This document shows positions 1 to 9,135 of a DNA stretch of 64,000 nt, in pieces. Made by a program: the position numbers and the translations under genes. The stretch spans positions 1-64,000 of the forward strand of contig JAEWAY010000010.1 of NCBI GenBank assembly GCA_023391415.1, given 5' to 3'. Each line of letters begins with the position of its first letter. The stretch's first letter is position 1. This stretch comes from Bacteroidota bacterium (GTDB lineage: Bacteria > Bacteroidota > Bacteroidia > Cytophagales > Cytophagaceae). The notes below the pieces were generated by a model. That model was not told the origin of the DNA. It did not search any database and worked only from the letters and a program-made list of their open reading frames with translations.

Positions 1-477
1 CGTCCGGCCTTAAAAACCCATTCAATCCTCAACAACCCAATCTTTTTCCTCAATACTTCCCCATAAAAGCGGGTGCAAAGATAAAAAGACTAATCCAAAT
101 TTCCAAAATAAAGAAGGAATATTTTTCGCCAACACCCCCCTGGTATTCTGAAGAAAGTTTTTTTTAAAAGAACGATCCGCCTCTTTAACAAAAAACTTTT
201 GCGAGACAGATTACAAAGATACAACAAACGATTTTATTCAAAAAAGCCATTTCAACATGTTTTATATCATGGACACGTTTGGAAGCGCTTCGAAGTTCAG
301 CCTTTGTATTGTTGAAAGAATGAACAAAACTCTCGATAAAATACAATATAGCTTTAAGAAACTAGTATAAAACCGCTTCTCAGTCGCCTTTAACGATCAA
401 AGCCCCGCGAAAGAACAACGATACTATTACAAAATATTACATATAGCAGTTCCATAAAGAGGCGATTTATCATAAGA
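1..477. other. Non-coding left edge of window
   Basis: AT-rich stretch with no convincing reading frame. It holds one recognisable element, a leftward promoter near 214-241, and probably the 5' flank of a gene beyond the left edge. Nothing else can be supported here. Confidence 0.6.
214..241 (-). promoter_or_regulatory. Bacteroidota-type promoter firing leftward
   Basis: On the minus strand TTG (239-241) is followed after 17 nt by TATCTTTG (214-221), an exact match to the TAnnTTTG -7 element used by the primary sigma factor of Bacteroidota. Transcription would start near 207 and leave the window to the left, so the served gene is not visible. Confidence 0.6.
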
Positions 478-990
478 CTATTGCCTTGGTTTCTTATATA
501 CAGGCACCGTGCTGCATGGTTCTCCATACATGATACTGGATACAAACGGCAAAAGCAAGCGTACAATTTCTCCATAGGCGAATAATGGAACAGGCAAATC
601 TCCACAGCCTTTTACCACGACTTTAGCGTCCTGATATTCCTCCGGACGAATTTTTCCGAGTTGTTCAGCATACAGTATCTTTTCCATAGCTTCAGGAGAT
701 CCTACTATTACCTTTCTGGCATAAGGCTGAATTTTTGTAATCAAAAGCATATAAGCCCAAGAGGGCACAATAGCGTCGGCTGAACATACAATGGATACAT
801 ATTTATCCTGATACATGGACCAATCATGTTCTTTCAGAAAAGCGCGAAAGTCTTTTTCCCTAAGAACCAAACCCTGAAACAAGTTGACACTCATATCGTA
901 AACAATACGCTCTCCTTTCTGATATAAATCTTCCAGATCGATTGTGATCAAACCAGACTGGGCTACTTTATTTATAATTTCATCCGACAT
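478..990 (-). CDS. DUF2480 family protein
   Basis: A 170-residue soluble protein that I recognise as the DUF2480 family, which is common in Bacteroidota and has no established function. It has no signal peptide or membrane segment. The middle (about residues 60-125) is rich in short hydrophobic strands, and a CGD near residues 128-130 is one of its few cysteine sites. It is the last gene of the leftward rpmH-rnpA-protease-TauE-tsaB run, 17 nt after tsaB, so co-transcription is likely. Family assignment is from overall sequence character; the role is unknown. Confidence 0.75.
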   Translation of the reverse strand: MSDEIINKVAQSGLITIDLEDLYQKGERIVYDMSVNLFQGLVLREKDFRAFLKEHDWSMYQDKYVSIVCSADAIVPSWAYMLLITKIQPYARKVIVGSPEAMEKILYAEQLGKIRPEEYQDAKVVVKGCGDLPVPLFAYGEIVRLLLPFVSSIMYGEPCSTVPVYKKPRQ

Positions 991-1007
991 CTATTCTATA
1001 TTTAATT

Positions 1008-1682
1008 CTATTTTACACCCGACATAAATTCTTTCAGATAACTAGGTTCAAAATAAGCCGTATTTACAAAATCAGACTTCAAAAAAGCCTGCCAGGCCAA
1101 AAATCCTATCTCCTTCCCGGAAGGATAAACACCCGAAATATGCTTCACGTTCCTATTCCCCTTTACGAGCTCATAATACTTCAAGGCTCCATTGCCAAAA
1201 AAAAGGATTTCATTGTCGATTAACGTTTCCCTAAAGGAATCACTATCCAATATTTTCGGCGACGAAGGCTCAAGAATATCGCCATCGCTATTCATTAACG
1301 TGTAATATACCTCCATTCGTCTCGCGTCAATCATCGGACACAGCAATTGCTTTCCGGTATTATAGCGATTAACACCAACCGCCATAGCCTGCAGCGTATC
1401 AACCGCTATCAGTGGAATATCTTTGGAATAGCATAGTCCCTTAGCGACCGATACGCCAATCCTTAATCCCGTATACGATCCAGGCCCAGCGGAAACGGCC
1501 ACCGCCTCCAAATCATCCAACGCGTAACCGCTATGCCGTACAATATCATCCACCATCACCGTAAGTAAAGAAGAATGGGATTTTTGAATCATGACCTCCG
1601 ATAAGGCTAATAAATCATCTTCCCTGTACAGAGCGACCGAACACACGTTGGTCGAAGTTTCCACGCTTAGTATCAACGACAT
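1008..1682 (-). CDS. tsaB: tRNA threonylcarbamoyladenosine biosynthesis protein TsaB
   Basis: TsaB is the partner of TsaD in the complex that installs t6A at position 37 of ANN-decoding tRNAs. The 224-residue protein has the ASKHA-type start (ILSVETSTNVCSVAL) and the SAGPGSYTGLRIG motif near residues 65-77 that is typical of TsaB. Length fits the bacterial family (about 220-235). I chose the ATG at 1682; the preceding in-frame codon is GTG. The ATG shares one base with the stop of the TauE gene (TGATG), which suggests translational coupling. Confidence 0.93.
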   Translation of the reverse strand: MSLILSVETSTNVCSVALYREDDLLALSEVMIQKSHSSLLTVMVDDIVRHSGYALDDLEAVAVSAGPGSYTGLRIGVSVAKGLCYSKDIPLIAVDTLQAMAVGVNRYNTGKQLLCPMIDARRMEVYYTLMNSDGDILEPSSPKILDSDSFRETLIDNEILFFGNGALKYYELVKGNRNVKHISGVYPSGKEIGFLAWQAFLKSDFVNTAYFEPSYLKEFMSGVK

Positions 1683-2503
1683 CACATAAATTGAATTAGT
1701 TCATATATCTTTTTCATAATCACAATAGAGAGGAATATCGCGTAAATATAGCTAATATTTGAAGAAGGCGTTCGCTCGGAAACTCTGACTCCCAAAGGTG
1801 ATCCAATAAATCCTCCTAATATAAGGGCCGCGGAAACCGGCGTTATTATATAGCCTATGGCGTAATCATAGCGAAATGTCACCCGAGGCTCCGCCAAAAG
1901 GTTAAAAACGGACATGGCAAAGGAAGTAATCGTAATCACGCCAAGTGAAATAGAACTCGCTTTCTTCATATCGATCCTCATTATCGAATTGAGCAAAGGA
2001 ATAATAAGCACTCCGCCTCCTAATCCGGACAAAGCCGAGATGGCTCCACCCGCTATGCCCACACCAGCCAGTTTCCAGCGCCTGATAGCCTTCAAAGGAG
2101 TCAAATATACTTTTTTCGCTGACAGCAATGTGCTAACAAACATATAAATCAGCAAAATAATAAGTATAATATTGAAAGTATAAATAGAGTAATAAGAAGT
2201 ATTCACAAAAAACTTCAGTATAGCGAGCGAAGAGATTATGCCTAGCAAACCAATAATAACAACTTCTCTAAAATGGAAATCGCGCGCTCTGATATGTAAA
2301 AAATTGGAAATAAGGCTTGAGAAAAAAATAGCCAGGATAGAGTTCGCGATTGTATATTGGGGCGCCTCAATCAGCGGCACCCCAATATATTTCAATGCTA
2401 AAGGAACAACAAAAACGTAAACAACCCCTCCTCCGATTCCTACCAACCCGGATATAAAACCTCCCAATATACCTGCTATGAACAGGTAAAAAAACGATTC
2501 CAT
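1682..2503 (-). CDS. Sulfite exporter TauE/SafE family membrane protein
   Basis: A 273-residue integral membrane protein with about eight hydrophobic segments arranged as two halves. Each half carries the family's glycine-rich motif: GLVGIGGG near residues 20-27 and SGLGGG near 158-163. The TauE/SafE family exports small organosulfur or sulfonate anions across the inner membrane; the substrate here cannot be told. The gene sits 18 nt after the S41 protease and its stop overlaps the tsaB start, so it belongs to the same leftward operon. Confidence 0.88.
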   Translation of the reverse strand: MESFFYLFIAGILGGFISGLVGIGGGVVYVFVVPLALKYIGVPLIEAPQYTIANSILAIFFSSLISNFLHIRARDFHFREVVIIGLLGIISSLAILKFFVNTSYYSIYTFNIILIILLIYMFVSTLLSAKKVYLTPLKAIRRWKLAGVGIAGGAISALSGLGGGVLIIPLLNSIMRIDMKKASSISLGVITITSFAMSVFNLLAEPRVTFRYDYAIGYIITPVSAALILGGFIGSPLGVRVSERTPSSNISYIYAIFLSIVIMKKIYELIQFM

Positions 2504-2521
2504 ATACGGATTATTTAAAGT

Positions 2522-4180
2522 TTACTTGCCAGATAATATGTTTTTATATTCTTCTATATTATTCAGTATTCTCAATGCCGCCTGGATATCTTCATCATTG
2601 TCAAAGGACGCTTCAATTTTTCCCTTTTGAAAATAATACCGCGAAGCGATCTCTTCTTCAAGATATTCCTTGATCTCATCTTTGAACGTAATCAAATCTC
2701 TTTCCTTATTGTGACTCATTTTTTCTTTCAGATCTTCAATCTGTCCTTTTATGGCGTCAAAATATTTCTCAGACTTGGAGTTTGTAATCAGATCTTCTAT
2801 AGAGCTTTCCACTTTTGTTATATAGTCGTAATCTTTGTCTTCCAACCATCTTGTAAAATCCGCGTAGGCTTCATCCGTCAATTTGAATTCCTTAGCCTGT
2901 CCTATTGTCTTATGTCTAAAGACATACTCGTTCGCATAGTCAAACAAAAGTCCTTTCTGTATAAGACTCACAGTAATAGGCGCCAATTTCGGATCATCCA
3001 CTTTTATATCAGGACTAATACCTCCTCCATCATATACTTTGCGTCCGTTTCTTGTTTTAAAAGCCGTTCTCAAGGAATCTGGAATTTTTTTAACGGAACC
3101 GTCATCGGAGCGCTGGCTATAGTCTATAGCCTGGATACACCGGCCACTTGGAGTGTAATACTTGGCGGTCGTGATTTTTACCTGACTATTGTATGAAAGT
3201 GGCCTTGTCGCCTGCACAAGCCCTTTGCCATAACTACGCTCTCCTACTACTACACCCCGATCATAATCCTGAAGCACACCCGCGACGATTTCAGAGGCGG
3301 AAGCGCTTCGATCACTTGTCAAAATAACAATCGGAGTCTCCGTATCAAACGCGGCGTTCAGAGCCGAGTATGTCTTATTCCATTCTTCTACTTTGCCTTT
3401 AGTACTTACCACAGGACTTTGCTTAGGAATAAAAAGATTGGAAATATTAATGGCTTCGCTCAACAGACCTCCCGGGTTATCTCGCAAATCGAAAATCACG
3501 CCTTCAGCTCCTTTGTCCTTCAATACACTCAACGCTTTCTTCACTTCTTTCGAAGCTCCCGCGGTAAAATCCGCCAATTGCATATAGCCTGTTTTGGAAT
3601 CAATCATCCCATAATATGGAACCGCGTCAATCTTTATTTTCTCACGAGTTAATTCGGCTATAATCGGTTTTTCGATTCCGTAGCGCTTAACCGTTACCTT
3701 AACTTTGGTATTATATTGCCCCTTAAGAAGTTTACTTATCTCCGAAGTCGACTTGTCAACTACATTGATTCCGTCTATTTCAAGAATCTGATCACCAATC
3801 TTAAGCCCGGCTTTTTCGGCGGGCCATCCCTCATAAGGCATCAAAATCACAGGAGCCTCATGACGACGTCCGATTACCGCTCCAATACCCCCGTACTGAC
3901 CGGTAGTCATTGTCCGGAAGTCCTCAATCTCATCTTCCGGGATATAGTTGGTATATGGATCCAGAGACTCAAGCATGGCGTCAATACCTACTTTTATCAG
4001 CTTGTTGGGATTTACTTCATCCACATAATAAGTATTGACTTCTTTAAAAAGCGTCGCGAAAATATCAAGGTTCTTCGCGATATCGAAATAGCGTTGACTA
4101 GGTTGTTCGAATGCAAAAATACCTACCACCGCGACAACGATACCTCCTGTCACGAATATTCTTCTCATATTTTTTTTCAT
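2522..4180 (-). CDS. S41 family carboxy-terminal processing protease
   Basis: A periplasmic, membrane-anchored serine protease of the CtpA/Prc class that trims C-termini of envelope proteins. The 552-residue product has an N-terminal hydrophobic anchor (about residues 8-24), a PDZ domain (about 90-175, YGGIGAVIG onward) and the tail-specific protease domain. The catalytic Ser lies in SASASE (about residue 293) and the general-base Lys in SYGKGLVQ (about 318). A charged, coiled-coil-like C-terminal extension (about 440-540) follows. It lies 27 nt downstream of rnpA, an arrangement I associate with Cytophagales-type genomes. Confidence 0.93.
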   Translation of the reverse strand: MKKNMRRIFVTGGIVVAVVGIFAFEQPSQRYFDIAKNLDIFATLFKEVNTYYVDEVNPNKLIKVGIDAMLESLDPYTNYIPEDEIEDFRTMTTGQYGGIGAVIGRRHEAPVILMPYEGWPAEKAGLKIGDQILEIDGINVVDKSTSEISKLLKGQYNTKVKVTVKRYGIEKPIIAELTREKIKIDAVPYYGMIDSKTGYMQLADFTAGASKEVKKALSVLKDKGAEGVIFDLRDNPGGLLSEAINISNLFIPKQSPVVSTKGKVEEWNKTYSALNAAFDTETPIVILTSDRSASASEIVAGVLQDYDRGVVVGERSYGKGLVQATRPLSYNSQVKITTAKYYTPSGRCIQAIDYSQRSDDGSVKKIPDSLRTAFKTRNGRKVYDGGGISPDIKVDDPKLAPITVSLIQKGLLFDYANEYVFRHKTIGQAKEFKLTDEAYADFTRWLEDKDYDYITKVESSIEDLITNSKSEKYFDAIKGQIEDLKEKMSHNKERDLITFKDEIKEYLEEEIASRYYFQKGKIEASFDNDEDIQAALRILNNIEEYKNILSGK

Positions 4181-4207
4181 AGAAACTCTAGGATGGACTT
4201 AAATTAG

Positions 4208-4621
4208 TCAGGTTTTTTTAAAACGCAACAATATCGAAATAAGTTTTCTCTCTAATTGCAAGAACGGCAATTTCTCTTTTCCAACATATACGATAGACAA
4301 AAAAACGGGAATTTGTTCTTGCTCAAGTTCCTCAAATAAGTGGCGCTTATTGTTTCGATAAATTTCCCGGATCTGACGCTTTATCCTGTTTCTATCAACA
4401 GCTTTCTTAAATAATCTTTTGGGAACGGAAATAAGAACTTTGGGAAAAGGGGAAGCTAACTCCGATGATGATCGGGAGAGATAAACAACGCGAAAAGGAT
4501 ATAAAAAAGTAGAAGAGCCTTTTTTGTAAAGCTCTTCTATATGCTTTTTGGAACACAATCTCTCTTCCTTAGAGAATGCGAAACCTATCGATTTTTCTGA
4601 TGACAAATCTGCCTTTTCCAT
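4208..4621 (-). CDS. rnpA: Ribonuclease P protein component
   Basis: The protein subunit of RNase P, which helps the catalytic RNA remove 5' leaders from pre-tRNAs. The 137-residue product carries the diagnostic basic RNR helix, RNRIKRQIREIYR, in the middle, followed by the usual hydrophobic strand. I used the ATG at 4621 (MEKADLSS); an upstream in-frame TTG at 4630 is possible but less likely. The gene lies 27 nt after rpmH, the classic bacterial rpmH-rnpA pair, and probably shares the promoter at 4898-4928. Confidence 0.95.
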   Translation of the reverse strand: MEKADLSSEKSIGFAFSKEERLCSKKHIEELYKKGSSTFLYPFRVVYLSRSSSELASPFPKVLISVPKRLFKKAVDRNRIKRQIREIYRNNKRHLFEELEQEQIPVFLSIVYVGKEKLPFLQLERKLISILLRFKKT

Positions 4622-4648
4622 AATGGTCAAAGGACAGAGAAAGGAGAA

Positions 4649-4807
4649 TTAAGCCTTATGTCTTTTTTCGTCAGAAACCGTCAGCTTCTTTCTTCCTTTG
4701 GATCTTCTGGCCGCCAATACTCTTCTTCCATTCGCTGTAGCCATTCTTTGTCTGAATCCGTGCTTATTTCTTCTTTTTCTTTGAGAAGGTTGAAACGTTC
4801 TTTTCAT
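4649..4807 (-). CDS. rpmH: 50S ribosomal protein L34
   Basis: A 52-residue basic protein read on the minus strand that starts MKRTFQPSQRKRRNKHG and contains the conserved FRxRMAT and GRRVLAARRSKGRK-type segments of L34, a late-assembling 50S protein. Length and composition are diagnostic although the gene is short. It opens the rpmH-rnpA leftward operon and is preceded by a good Bacteroidota promoter about 90 nt upstream. Confidence 0.96.
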   Translation of the reverse strand: MKRTFQPSQRKRRNKHGFRQRMATANGRRVLAARRSKGRKKLTVSDEKRHKA

Positions 4808-4897
4808 TTCACAATAATTTTTAAAGTTTCTAAGCCAATCACCTTATAGCATCCGCCAGTTCATGACTGTTAATGCTTATATTATTAAATCGGGATG

Positions 4898-4928
4898 CAA
4901 AGTTATAATTACTTTTCAACATTAACAA
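4898..4928 (-). promoter_or_regulatory. Promoter of the rpmH-rnpA operon
   Basis: Minus strand: TTG at 4926-4928, 20-nt spacer, TAACTTTG at 4898-4905, matching TTG-N20-TAnnTTTG. The predicted start near 4891 gives a 5' leader of about 84 nt before rpmH. Confidence 0.65.
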
Positions 4929-5049
4929 TATCCCGCAAAAGATATTTCTAGTAAAATATGGGAAAAAGAAAGTTTATTTCCCAAAAAACAACGCGTTGTT
5001 AAAATTTGATTAGATTAAAGATGTTTTTTTATTCGAATAACGCGTATCC

Positions 5050-6765
5050 ATGAAATATATCATAACTTGTCCCGACACGGCCAGAGGTTATATCACAATA
5101 AAACTGATCATCGAACCCAGGGATCAAGCCAGCCTAGAATTGCAACTTCCCGCCTGGAGACCAGGCAGGTATGAAATGGCGAACTATGCCAGAAACATCC
5201 AGAAATTTGTCGCGAAGGACATTAATGGTCTTGAGCTTAAATATAAAAAAATCAAAAGAGATCGCTGGCGAATTGAGCATGGAAACGATTTTCCGATTAT
5301 CATAGAATACAACTACTACGCCCGACAAATGGACGCGGGTGGTTCTTATATTGATGAAGATCTGGTCTACATTAATTTTATTAATTGTCTCCTGTACAAC
5401 GAGGAATATTTGAACGCTTCCTGCGAAGTATCTCTGGAAATTCCCGACAACTACACTATCGCCTGTGGAAAACCTGTCAAAGACCGTTCCTTTACCACGG
5501 AAAATTTTTATCAGTTGGCGGACAGTCCGCTTATAGCGGCTCCTCATATTCATTCAGAAAGTTATCACGCGGGTGATACCACTTTTACAATCTGGTTACA
5601 TGGGAAAGTCACTCCTGACTGGGAGCCGCTCCTAAGCGATTTTGAAAAGTTTACGAATAAGCAATTGGAGTTAATGGGTGATTTCCCTGAAAAGGATTAT
5701 CATTTTCTAATATTTATTCTACCATATCCACATTACCATGGGGTCGAACACGCCAACTCCACTGTAATCACGCTAGGTCCAAGTGAGCGCTTTAAAGAAA
5801 AAGGATTTTACGACAATCTGATCGGCATAAGCTCTCATGAGCTTTTTCACGCGTGGAATATCTGTAAAATACGCCCTAAAGAGCTCCTGCCCTATGACTT
5901 TTCCCGTGAAACCTACTTTGAAACCGGCTATATAGCGGAGGGCTTTACGACCTATTATGGGGATCTAACGCTCGCGCGTTCGGGCTTTTTTTCTATTTCC
6001 GATTACTTTCACGAGCTAAACATCTTGTTGAAGCGTCATTATGAAAACTTCGGACGCTTTACCCGTTCTCTTACCGAATCGTCGATCGATTTATGGGTGG
6101 ACGGCTATGTCGCGGGAGTCGCCCATCGCAAGGTTTCCATCTATGTAAAAGGCGCGGTGATGGCTTTGTTCATCGATTTATGGATACGCCGACATAGCCA
6201 GGGCGAGCATAGCCTGGATACCGTGTTACGCGTTCTATGGAATAATTTTGGCAGGAAAAACCGCGGATATACTTCCTCAGACCTCTTTGGGATTATCGCG
6301 GAACTTACCAACGAAACCGCTTGGAAAGTCTATGAGCAGTACATAGCCGGCACAGCGGATGAGGAAAATGAGCTGAATGATTTGCTAGGCGATATCGGAT
6401 GCGAGATCCGAAAAGACCCATCCGATAATCTTATGGAACGGGAATTAGGTCTGCGCGTCAAAATTTCCGATCACAAAATATTCACGGAGCTTATTGTGCC
6501 TGGCTCGCCAGCAGATCGGGCTCTGTGTCCGGGAGACGAGATAGTACGAATTAATGGCGAACCTATAGGTAAGACTGAGCTTTTTCCGCAAATTGAACAC
6601 TCGAACGAGATTGTTCTTAGCATACGACGCGATCATCAGGAACGCGATTATATACTTCAGAAAGACGGAAAAGCATATTTGCCAACCTATAGTATCCGAA
6701 AGAAAAATGAAGCCGGCGCGAAAGAAAAAACTTCTTTCAAAAGCTGGTCGGGTCAGGAATTCTAG
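5050..6765 (+). CDS. M61 family metallopeptidase with PDZ domain
   Basis: A 571-residue protein of the M61 (glycyl aminopeptidase-like) family. The N-terminal beta domain carries the family's AWRPGRYEMANYARNI-type segment (about residues 35-50). The zinc site HELFHAW begins near residue 263, with a downstream glutamate in the AEGFTTYYGDL segment (about 297-307) as probable third ligand. A PDZ domain occupies about residues 470-545 (GLRVKIS, then GSPADRA and GDEIVRING). No obvious signal peptide is seen. The gene converges on the DUF4403 gene with a 4-nt overlap of stop codons. Confidence 0.92.
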   Translation: MKYIITCPDTARGYITIKLIIEPRDQASLELQLPAWRPGRYEMANYARNIQKFVAKDINGLELKYKKIKRDRWRIEHGNDFPIIIEYNYYARQMDAGGSYIDEDLVYINFINCLLYNEEYLNASCEVSLEIPDNYTIACGKPVKDRSFTTENFYQLADSPLIAAPHIHSESYHAGDTTFTIWLHGKVTPDWEPLLSDFEKFTNKQLELMGDFPEKDYHFLIFILPYPHYHGVEHANSTVITLGPSERFKEKGFYDNLIGISSHELFHAWNICKIRPKELLPYDFSRETYFETGYIAEGFTTYYGDLTLARSGFFSISDYFHELNILLKRHYENFGRFTRSLTESSIDLWVDGYVAGVAHRKVSIYVKGAVMALFIDLWIRRHSQGEHSLDTVLRVLWNNFGRKNRGYTSSDLFGIIAELTNETAWKVYEQYIAGTADEENELNDLLGDIGCEIRKDPSDNLMERELGLRVKISDHKIFTELIVPGSPADRALCPGDEIVRINGEPIGKTELFPQIEHSNEIVLSIRRDHQERDYILQKDGKAYLPTYSIRKKNEAGAKEKTSFKSWSGQEF

Positions 6766-8186
6766 AATTCGTCTATGGTAACGTCCATCTTGCCATTGCC
6801 TGTAATAATGGCGTTGATAGAATTGCGGGAAAGAAAAATACTGGTAGGTTGCAAATTGTCGAGGCGACCCTTAAGTGTAATCTTTTCGTATATCTGACGA
6901 TTTTCAATAGCTTCTCTGACCGCGTTACGACTTTCCATCAGTTTGGGTCCAAGGTCATATTCAAAATAAGGAGCGAGTTTTCTCGCGAAAGCTCCGTGCG
7001 CGAGCCAGTCCGCCGAGCTGAGCAATTTATTTTTGGTATCAAGGTCAAAATCGAAATCATTTAAAAACAACTTCTCGGTTTCCGGGTCAAAGAAAGGTTC
7101 GCCGGAAAGATAGACTATTCCTTTCAAGGAACCAGATACTTCAAGCTTTACAATTAACCGACGCCCACCCGGATATATCGCCACATTATTGACAACAAGT
7201 TTTTTATTTCCTTTTTTCCCAAAATAAAACTCCTTGCCGCTCAATTCTTTCATGGCTATCTCCGTCGCGTATTCGTAAGATAAACCCGATAGTACCGACA
7301 CATTGAAATAGCTACCCTTATAGTTGTTAAATTCCAGTCCGGGCAAAACGCTTGGCTTCATCGTCGGCCTGGCCCCAAATCTGGTAGAAGCTTTACAACG
7401 AATACCCAACAAGGCGCTAATCTTGTCGTCAGAACCTTTGAGAGGCGACAATGAAAGGGAAGCAGGTTGAATACATAGCCATACGGAAGGATCATCCGAT
7501 ACATGGACGGGTTCCTGAATTTTGCTCCAAAGCGCGTTTACCATCTCTTTAATATCCAGAAAAGGTTTCAATTGATCATCAATCATGGAAGCCAATGTCG
7601 CCATCTGACTTTTCACAATCTTGTCCGCGATCATGGAAACCGGAAAGGAAAATCCTTTTACGTTTAGTGAAGGTTTTTCAAGCCAGGTAAATCCGTTGGG
7701 TGTAGTATGAATATTGATATTCCAATTTTCATCAATATTTATCCGGGAACGGAAATTCAGTACAAGCGCCATCTCCGCCTCCCCAGAGGTCCCCAGATCC
7801 AGGCCAAGGCTCTCTAGTCTGAGCGCTGTCTTAAGCCAGATTTTTAAAGGGACGCTATAATGAATATAATTGCCGGAAGCAGTAATAGAAATCAGGTCTT
7901 TCTTCCATACCTTGAGGAGCAGATTATCGCCTTCCATGGAGTTATCCTCATACAATAAGCCTGCAAAATACCGGTTCGCTTCTTTGGAAAGCGCCTGAAC
8001 AGGGATTTCAACGGGAATAATCAGCTCGGAAAGTTCATTGGATACCGCTACATCGTCAATAAGCTCCTTAGGCGGTTCCGGAGTGATCGTTTTACAACCA
8101 GCCGCTATGAAAATCAGCCATATTAAGCACACCCAGAAGGAAAAGAAAACAATCTCTTCCTTCTGGTTCAGCGCGTTTCGGGACAA
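6762..8186 (-). CDS. DUF4403 family lipoprotein
   Basis: An outer-envelope lipoprotein of unknown function. The hydrophobic segment VFFSFWVCLIWLIFIAAGC ends in a lipobox (IAAGC), followed by a mature part of about 440 residues rich in beta strands; the overall pattern fits DUF4403. The start is uncertain: no ATG precedes the lipobox. I chose the TTG at 8186, just after the upstream kinase stop. Another TTG at 8231 would overlap that gene by 38 nt. It follows the PfkB-like gene on the same strand, so the two may be co-transcribed. Confidence 0.8.
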   Translation of the reverse strand: MSRNALNQKEEIVFFSFWVCLIWLIFIAAGCKTITPEPPKELIDDVAVSNELSELIIPVEIPVQALSKEANRYFAGLLYEDNSMEGDNLLLKVWKKDLISITASGNYIHYSVPLKIWLKTALRLESLGLDLGTSGEAEMALVLNFRSRINIDENWNINIHTTPNGFTWLEKPSLNVKGFSFPVSMIADKIVKSQMATLASMIDDQLKPFLDIKEMVNALWSKIQEPVHVSDDPSVWLCIQPASLSLSPLKGSDDKISALLGIRCKASTRFGARPTMKPSVLPGLEFNNYKGSYFNVSVLSGLSYEYATEIAMKELSGKEFYFGKKGNKKLVVNNVAIYPGGRRLIVKLEVSGSLKGIVYLSGEPFFDPETEKLFLNDFDFDLDTKNKLLSSADWLAHGAFARKLAPYFEYDLGPKLMESRNAVREAIENRQIYEKITLKGRLDNLQPTSIFLSRNSINAIITGNGKMDVTIDEF

Positions 8187-8193
8187 ACGCTTT

Positions 8194-9117
8194 TTAACGC
8201 AGGCTAATTTCAAATTGTACCAGATCAACAAATTGCATTATTCTTGATTCCAGTTCGTCACGTGTAAGATTTTCCAGACGGTCAGGACCGAATCTTTCCA
8301 CACAGAAAGACGCCAGGGCGGATCCGTAAATAACCGCTCTTTTCATATTATCAAACGATACGTCATCCGTACTGGCAAGATAGCCGACAAATCCACCCGC
8401 GAATGTATCTCCCGCGCCCGTCGGATCAAAGACTTCGTCGAGCGGTAACGCCGGCGCGTAAAACACATGCTCCTTGTTGAAAAGCAAGGCCCCGTGTTCG
8501 CCTTTCTTGATCACCACAAACCTTGGCCCCATCCCGATAATCTTTTTCGCCGCCTTGACCAATGAAAACTCTTTAGTCAACTGGCGCGCCTCCTCGTCAT
8601 TGAGACAAATGACATCCACCATCGCGATGGTTTGCATCAATTCTTCCCAGGCCACATCCATCCAGAAATTCATAGTATCCATGGCGATCAGTTTCGGTCT
8701 TTTTCTAAGACGCCTGATCACCGTCGCCTGTACCGCCGGAGCCAGATTGCCCAACATCAGGTATTCGCAATCCTGATACGCGTCTGGAATCACCGGATCA
8801 AAGTCCGCGAGTACGTTTAGCTCCGTGACTAAAGTATCTCTGGTGTTCATATCGTTATGATATCTTCCGGACCAGAAAAAACTTTTTTCATTCTCCTTAA
8901 CCTGAAGCCCCTCCGTATTTATATTATGCGCTTGCAACATGGCGATACTTTCCTTGGGAAAGTCTCCTCCGACTACCGCCACCAGATTCACTTTCTTGGC
9001 CAGAAACGAAGAAGCCAGAGAGAAATACGTAGCGCTTCCGCCAATAATTTTGTCCGTCTTGCCAAAAGGCGTCTCCAACGCGTCAAAGGCTACGGAACCT
9101 ACTACTAATAAACTCAT
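8194..9117 (-). CDS. PfkB family sugar or nucleoside kinase
   Basis: A 307-residue ribokinase-fold kinase that transfers phosphate from ATP to a sugar or nucleoside hydroxyl. The N-terminus has the family's GGSATYFSLASSFL substrate-lid segment (about 26-39). The C-terminal signature DPTGAGDTFAGGF (about 229-241) carries the anion hole and catalytic Asp. Family members in Bacteroidota are often labelled sugar kinase or adenosine kinase; the sequence alone does not settle the substrate. The upstream neighbour is the acetyltransferase-like gene, 18 nt away. Confidence 0.88.
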   Translation of the reverse strand: MSLLVVGSVAFDALETPFGKTDKIIGGSATYFSLASSFLAKKVNLVAVVGGDFPKESIAMLQAHNINTEGLQVKENEKSFFWSGRYHNDMNTRDTLVTELNVLADFDPVIPDAYQDCEYLMLGNLAPAVQATVIRRLRKRPKLIAMDTMNFWMDVAWEELMQTIAMVDVICLNDEEARQLTKEFSLVKAAKKIIGMGPRFVVIKKGEHGALLFNKEHVFYAPALPLDEVFDPTGAGDTFAGGFVGYLASTDDVSFDNMKRAVIYGSALASFCVERFGPDRLENLTRDELESRIMQFVDLVQFEISLR

Positions 9118-9135
9118 TTTTATGTTTTTATAATC

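Noticed and set aside
2627..4207. Long plus-strand frames opposite the S41 protease
   Set aside because: The protease has clear catalytic motifs; the opposite frames show none.
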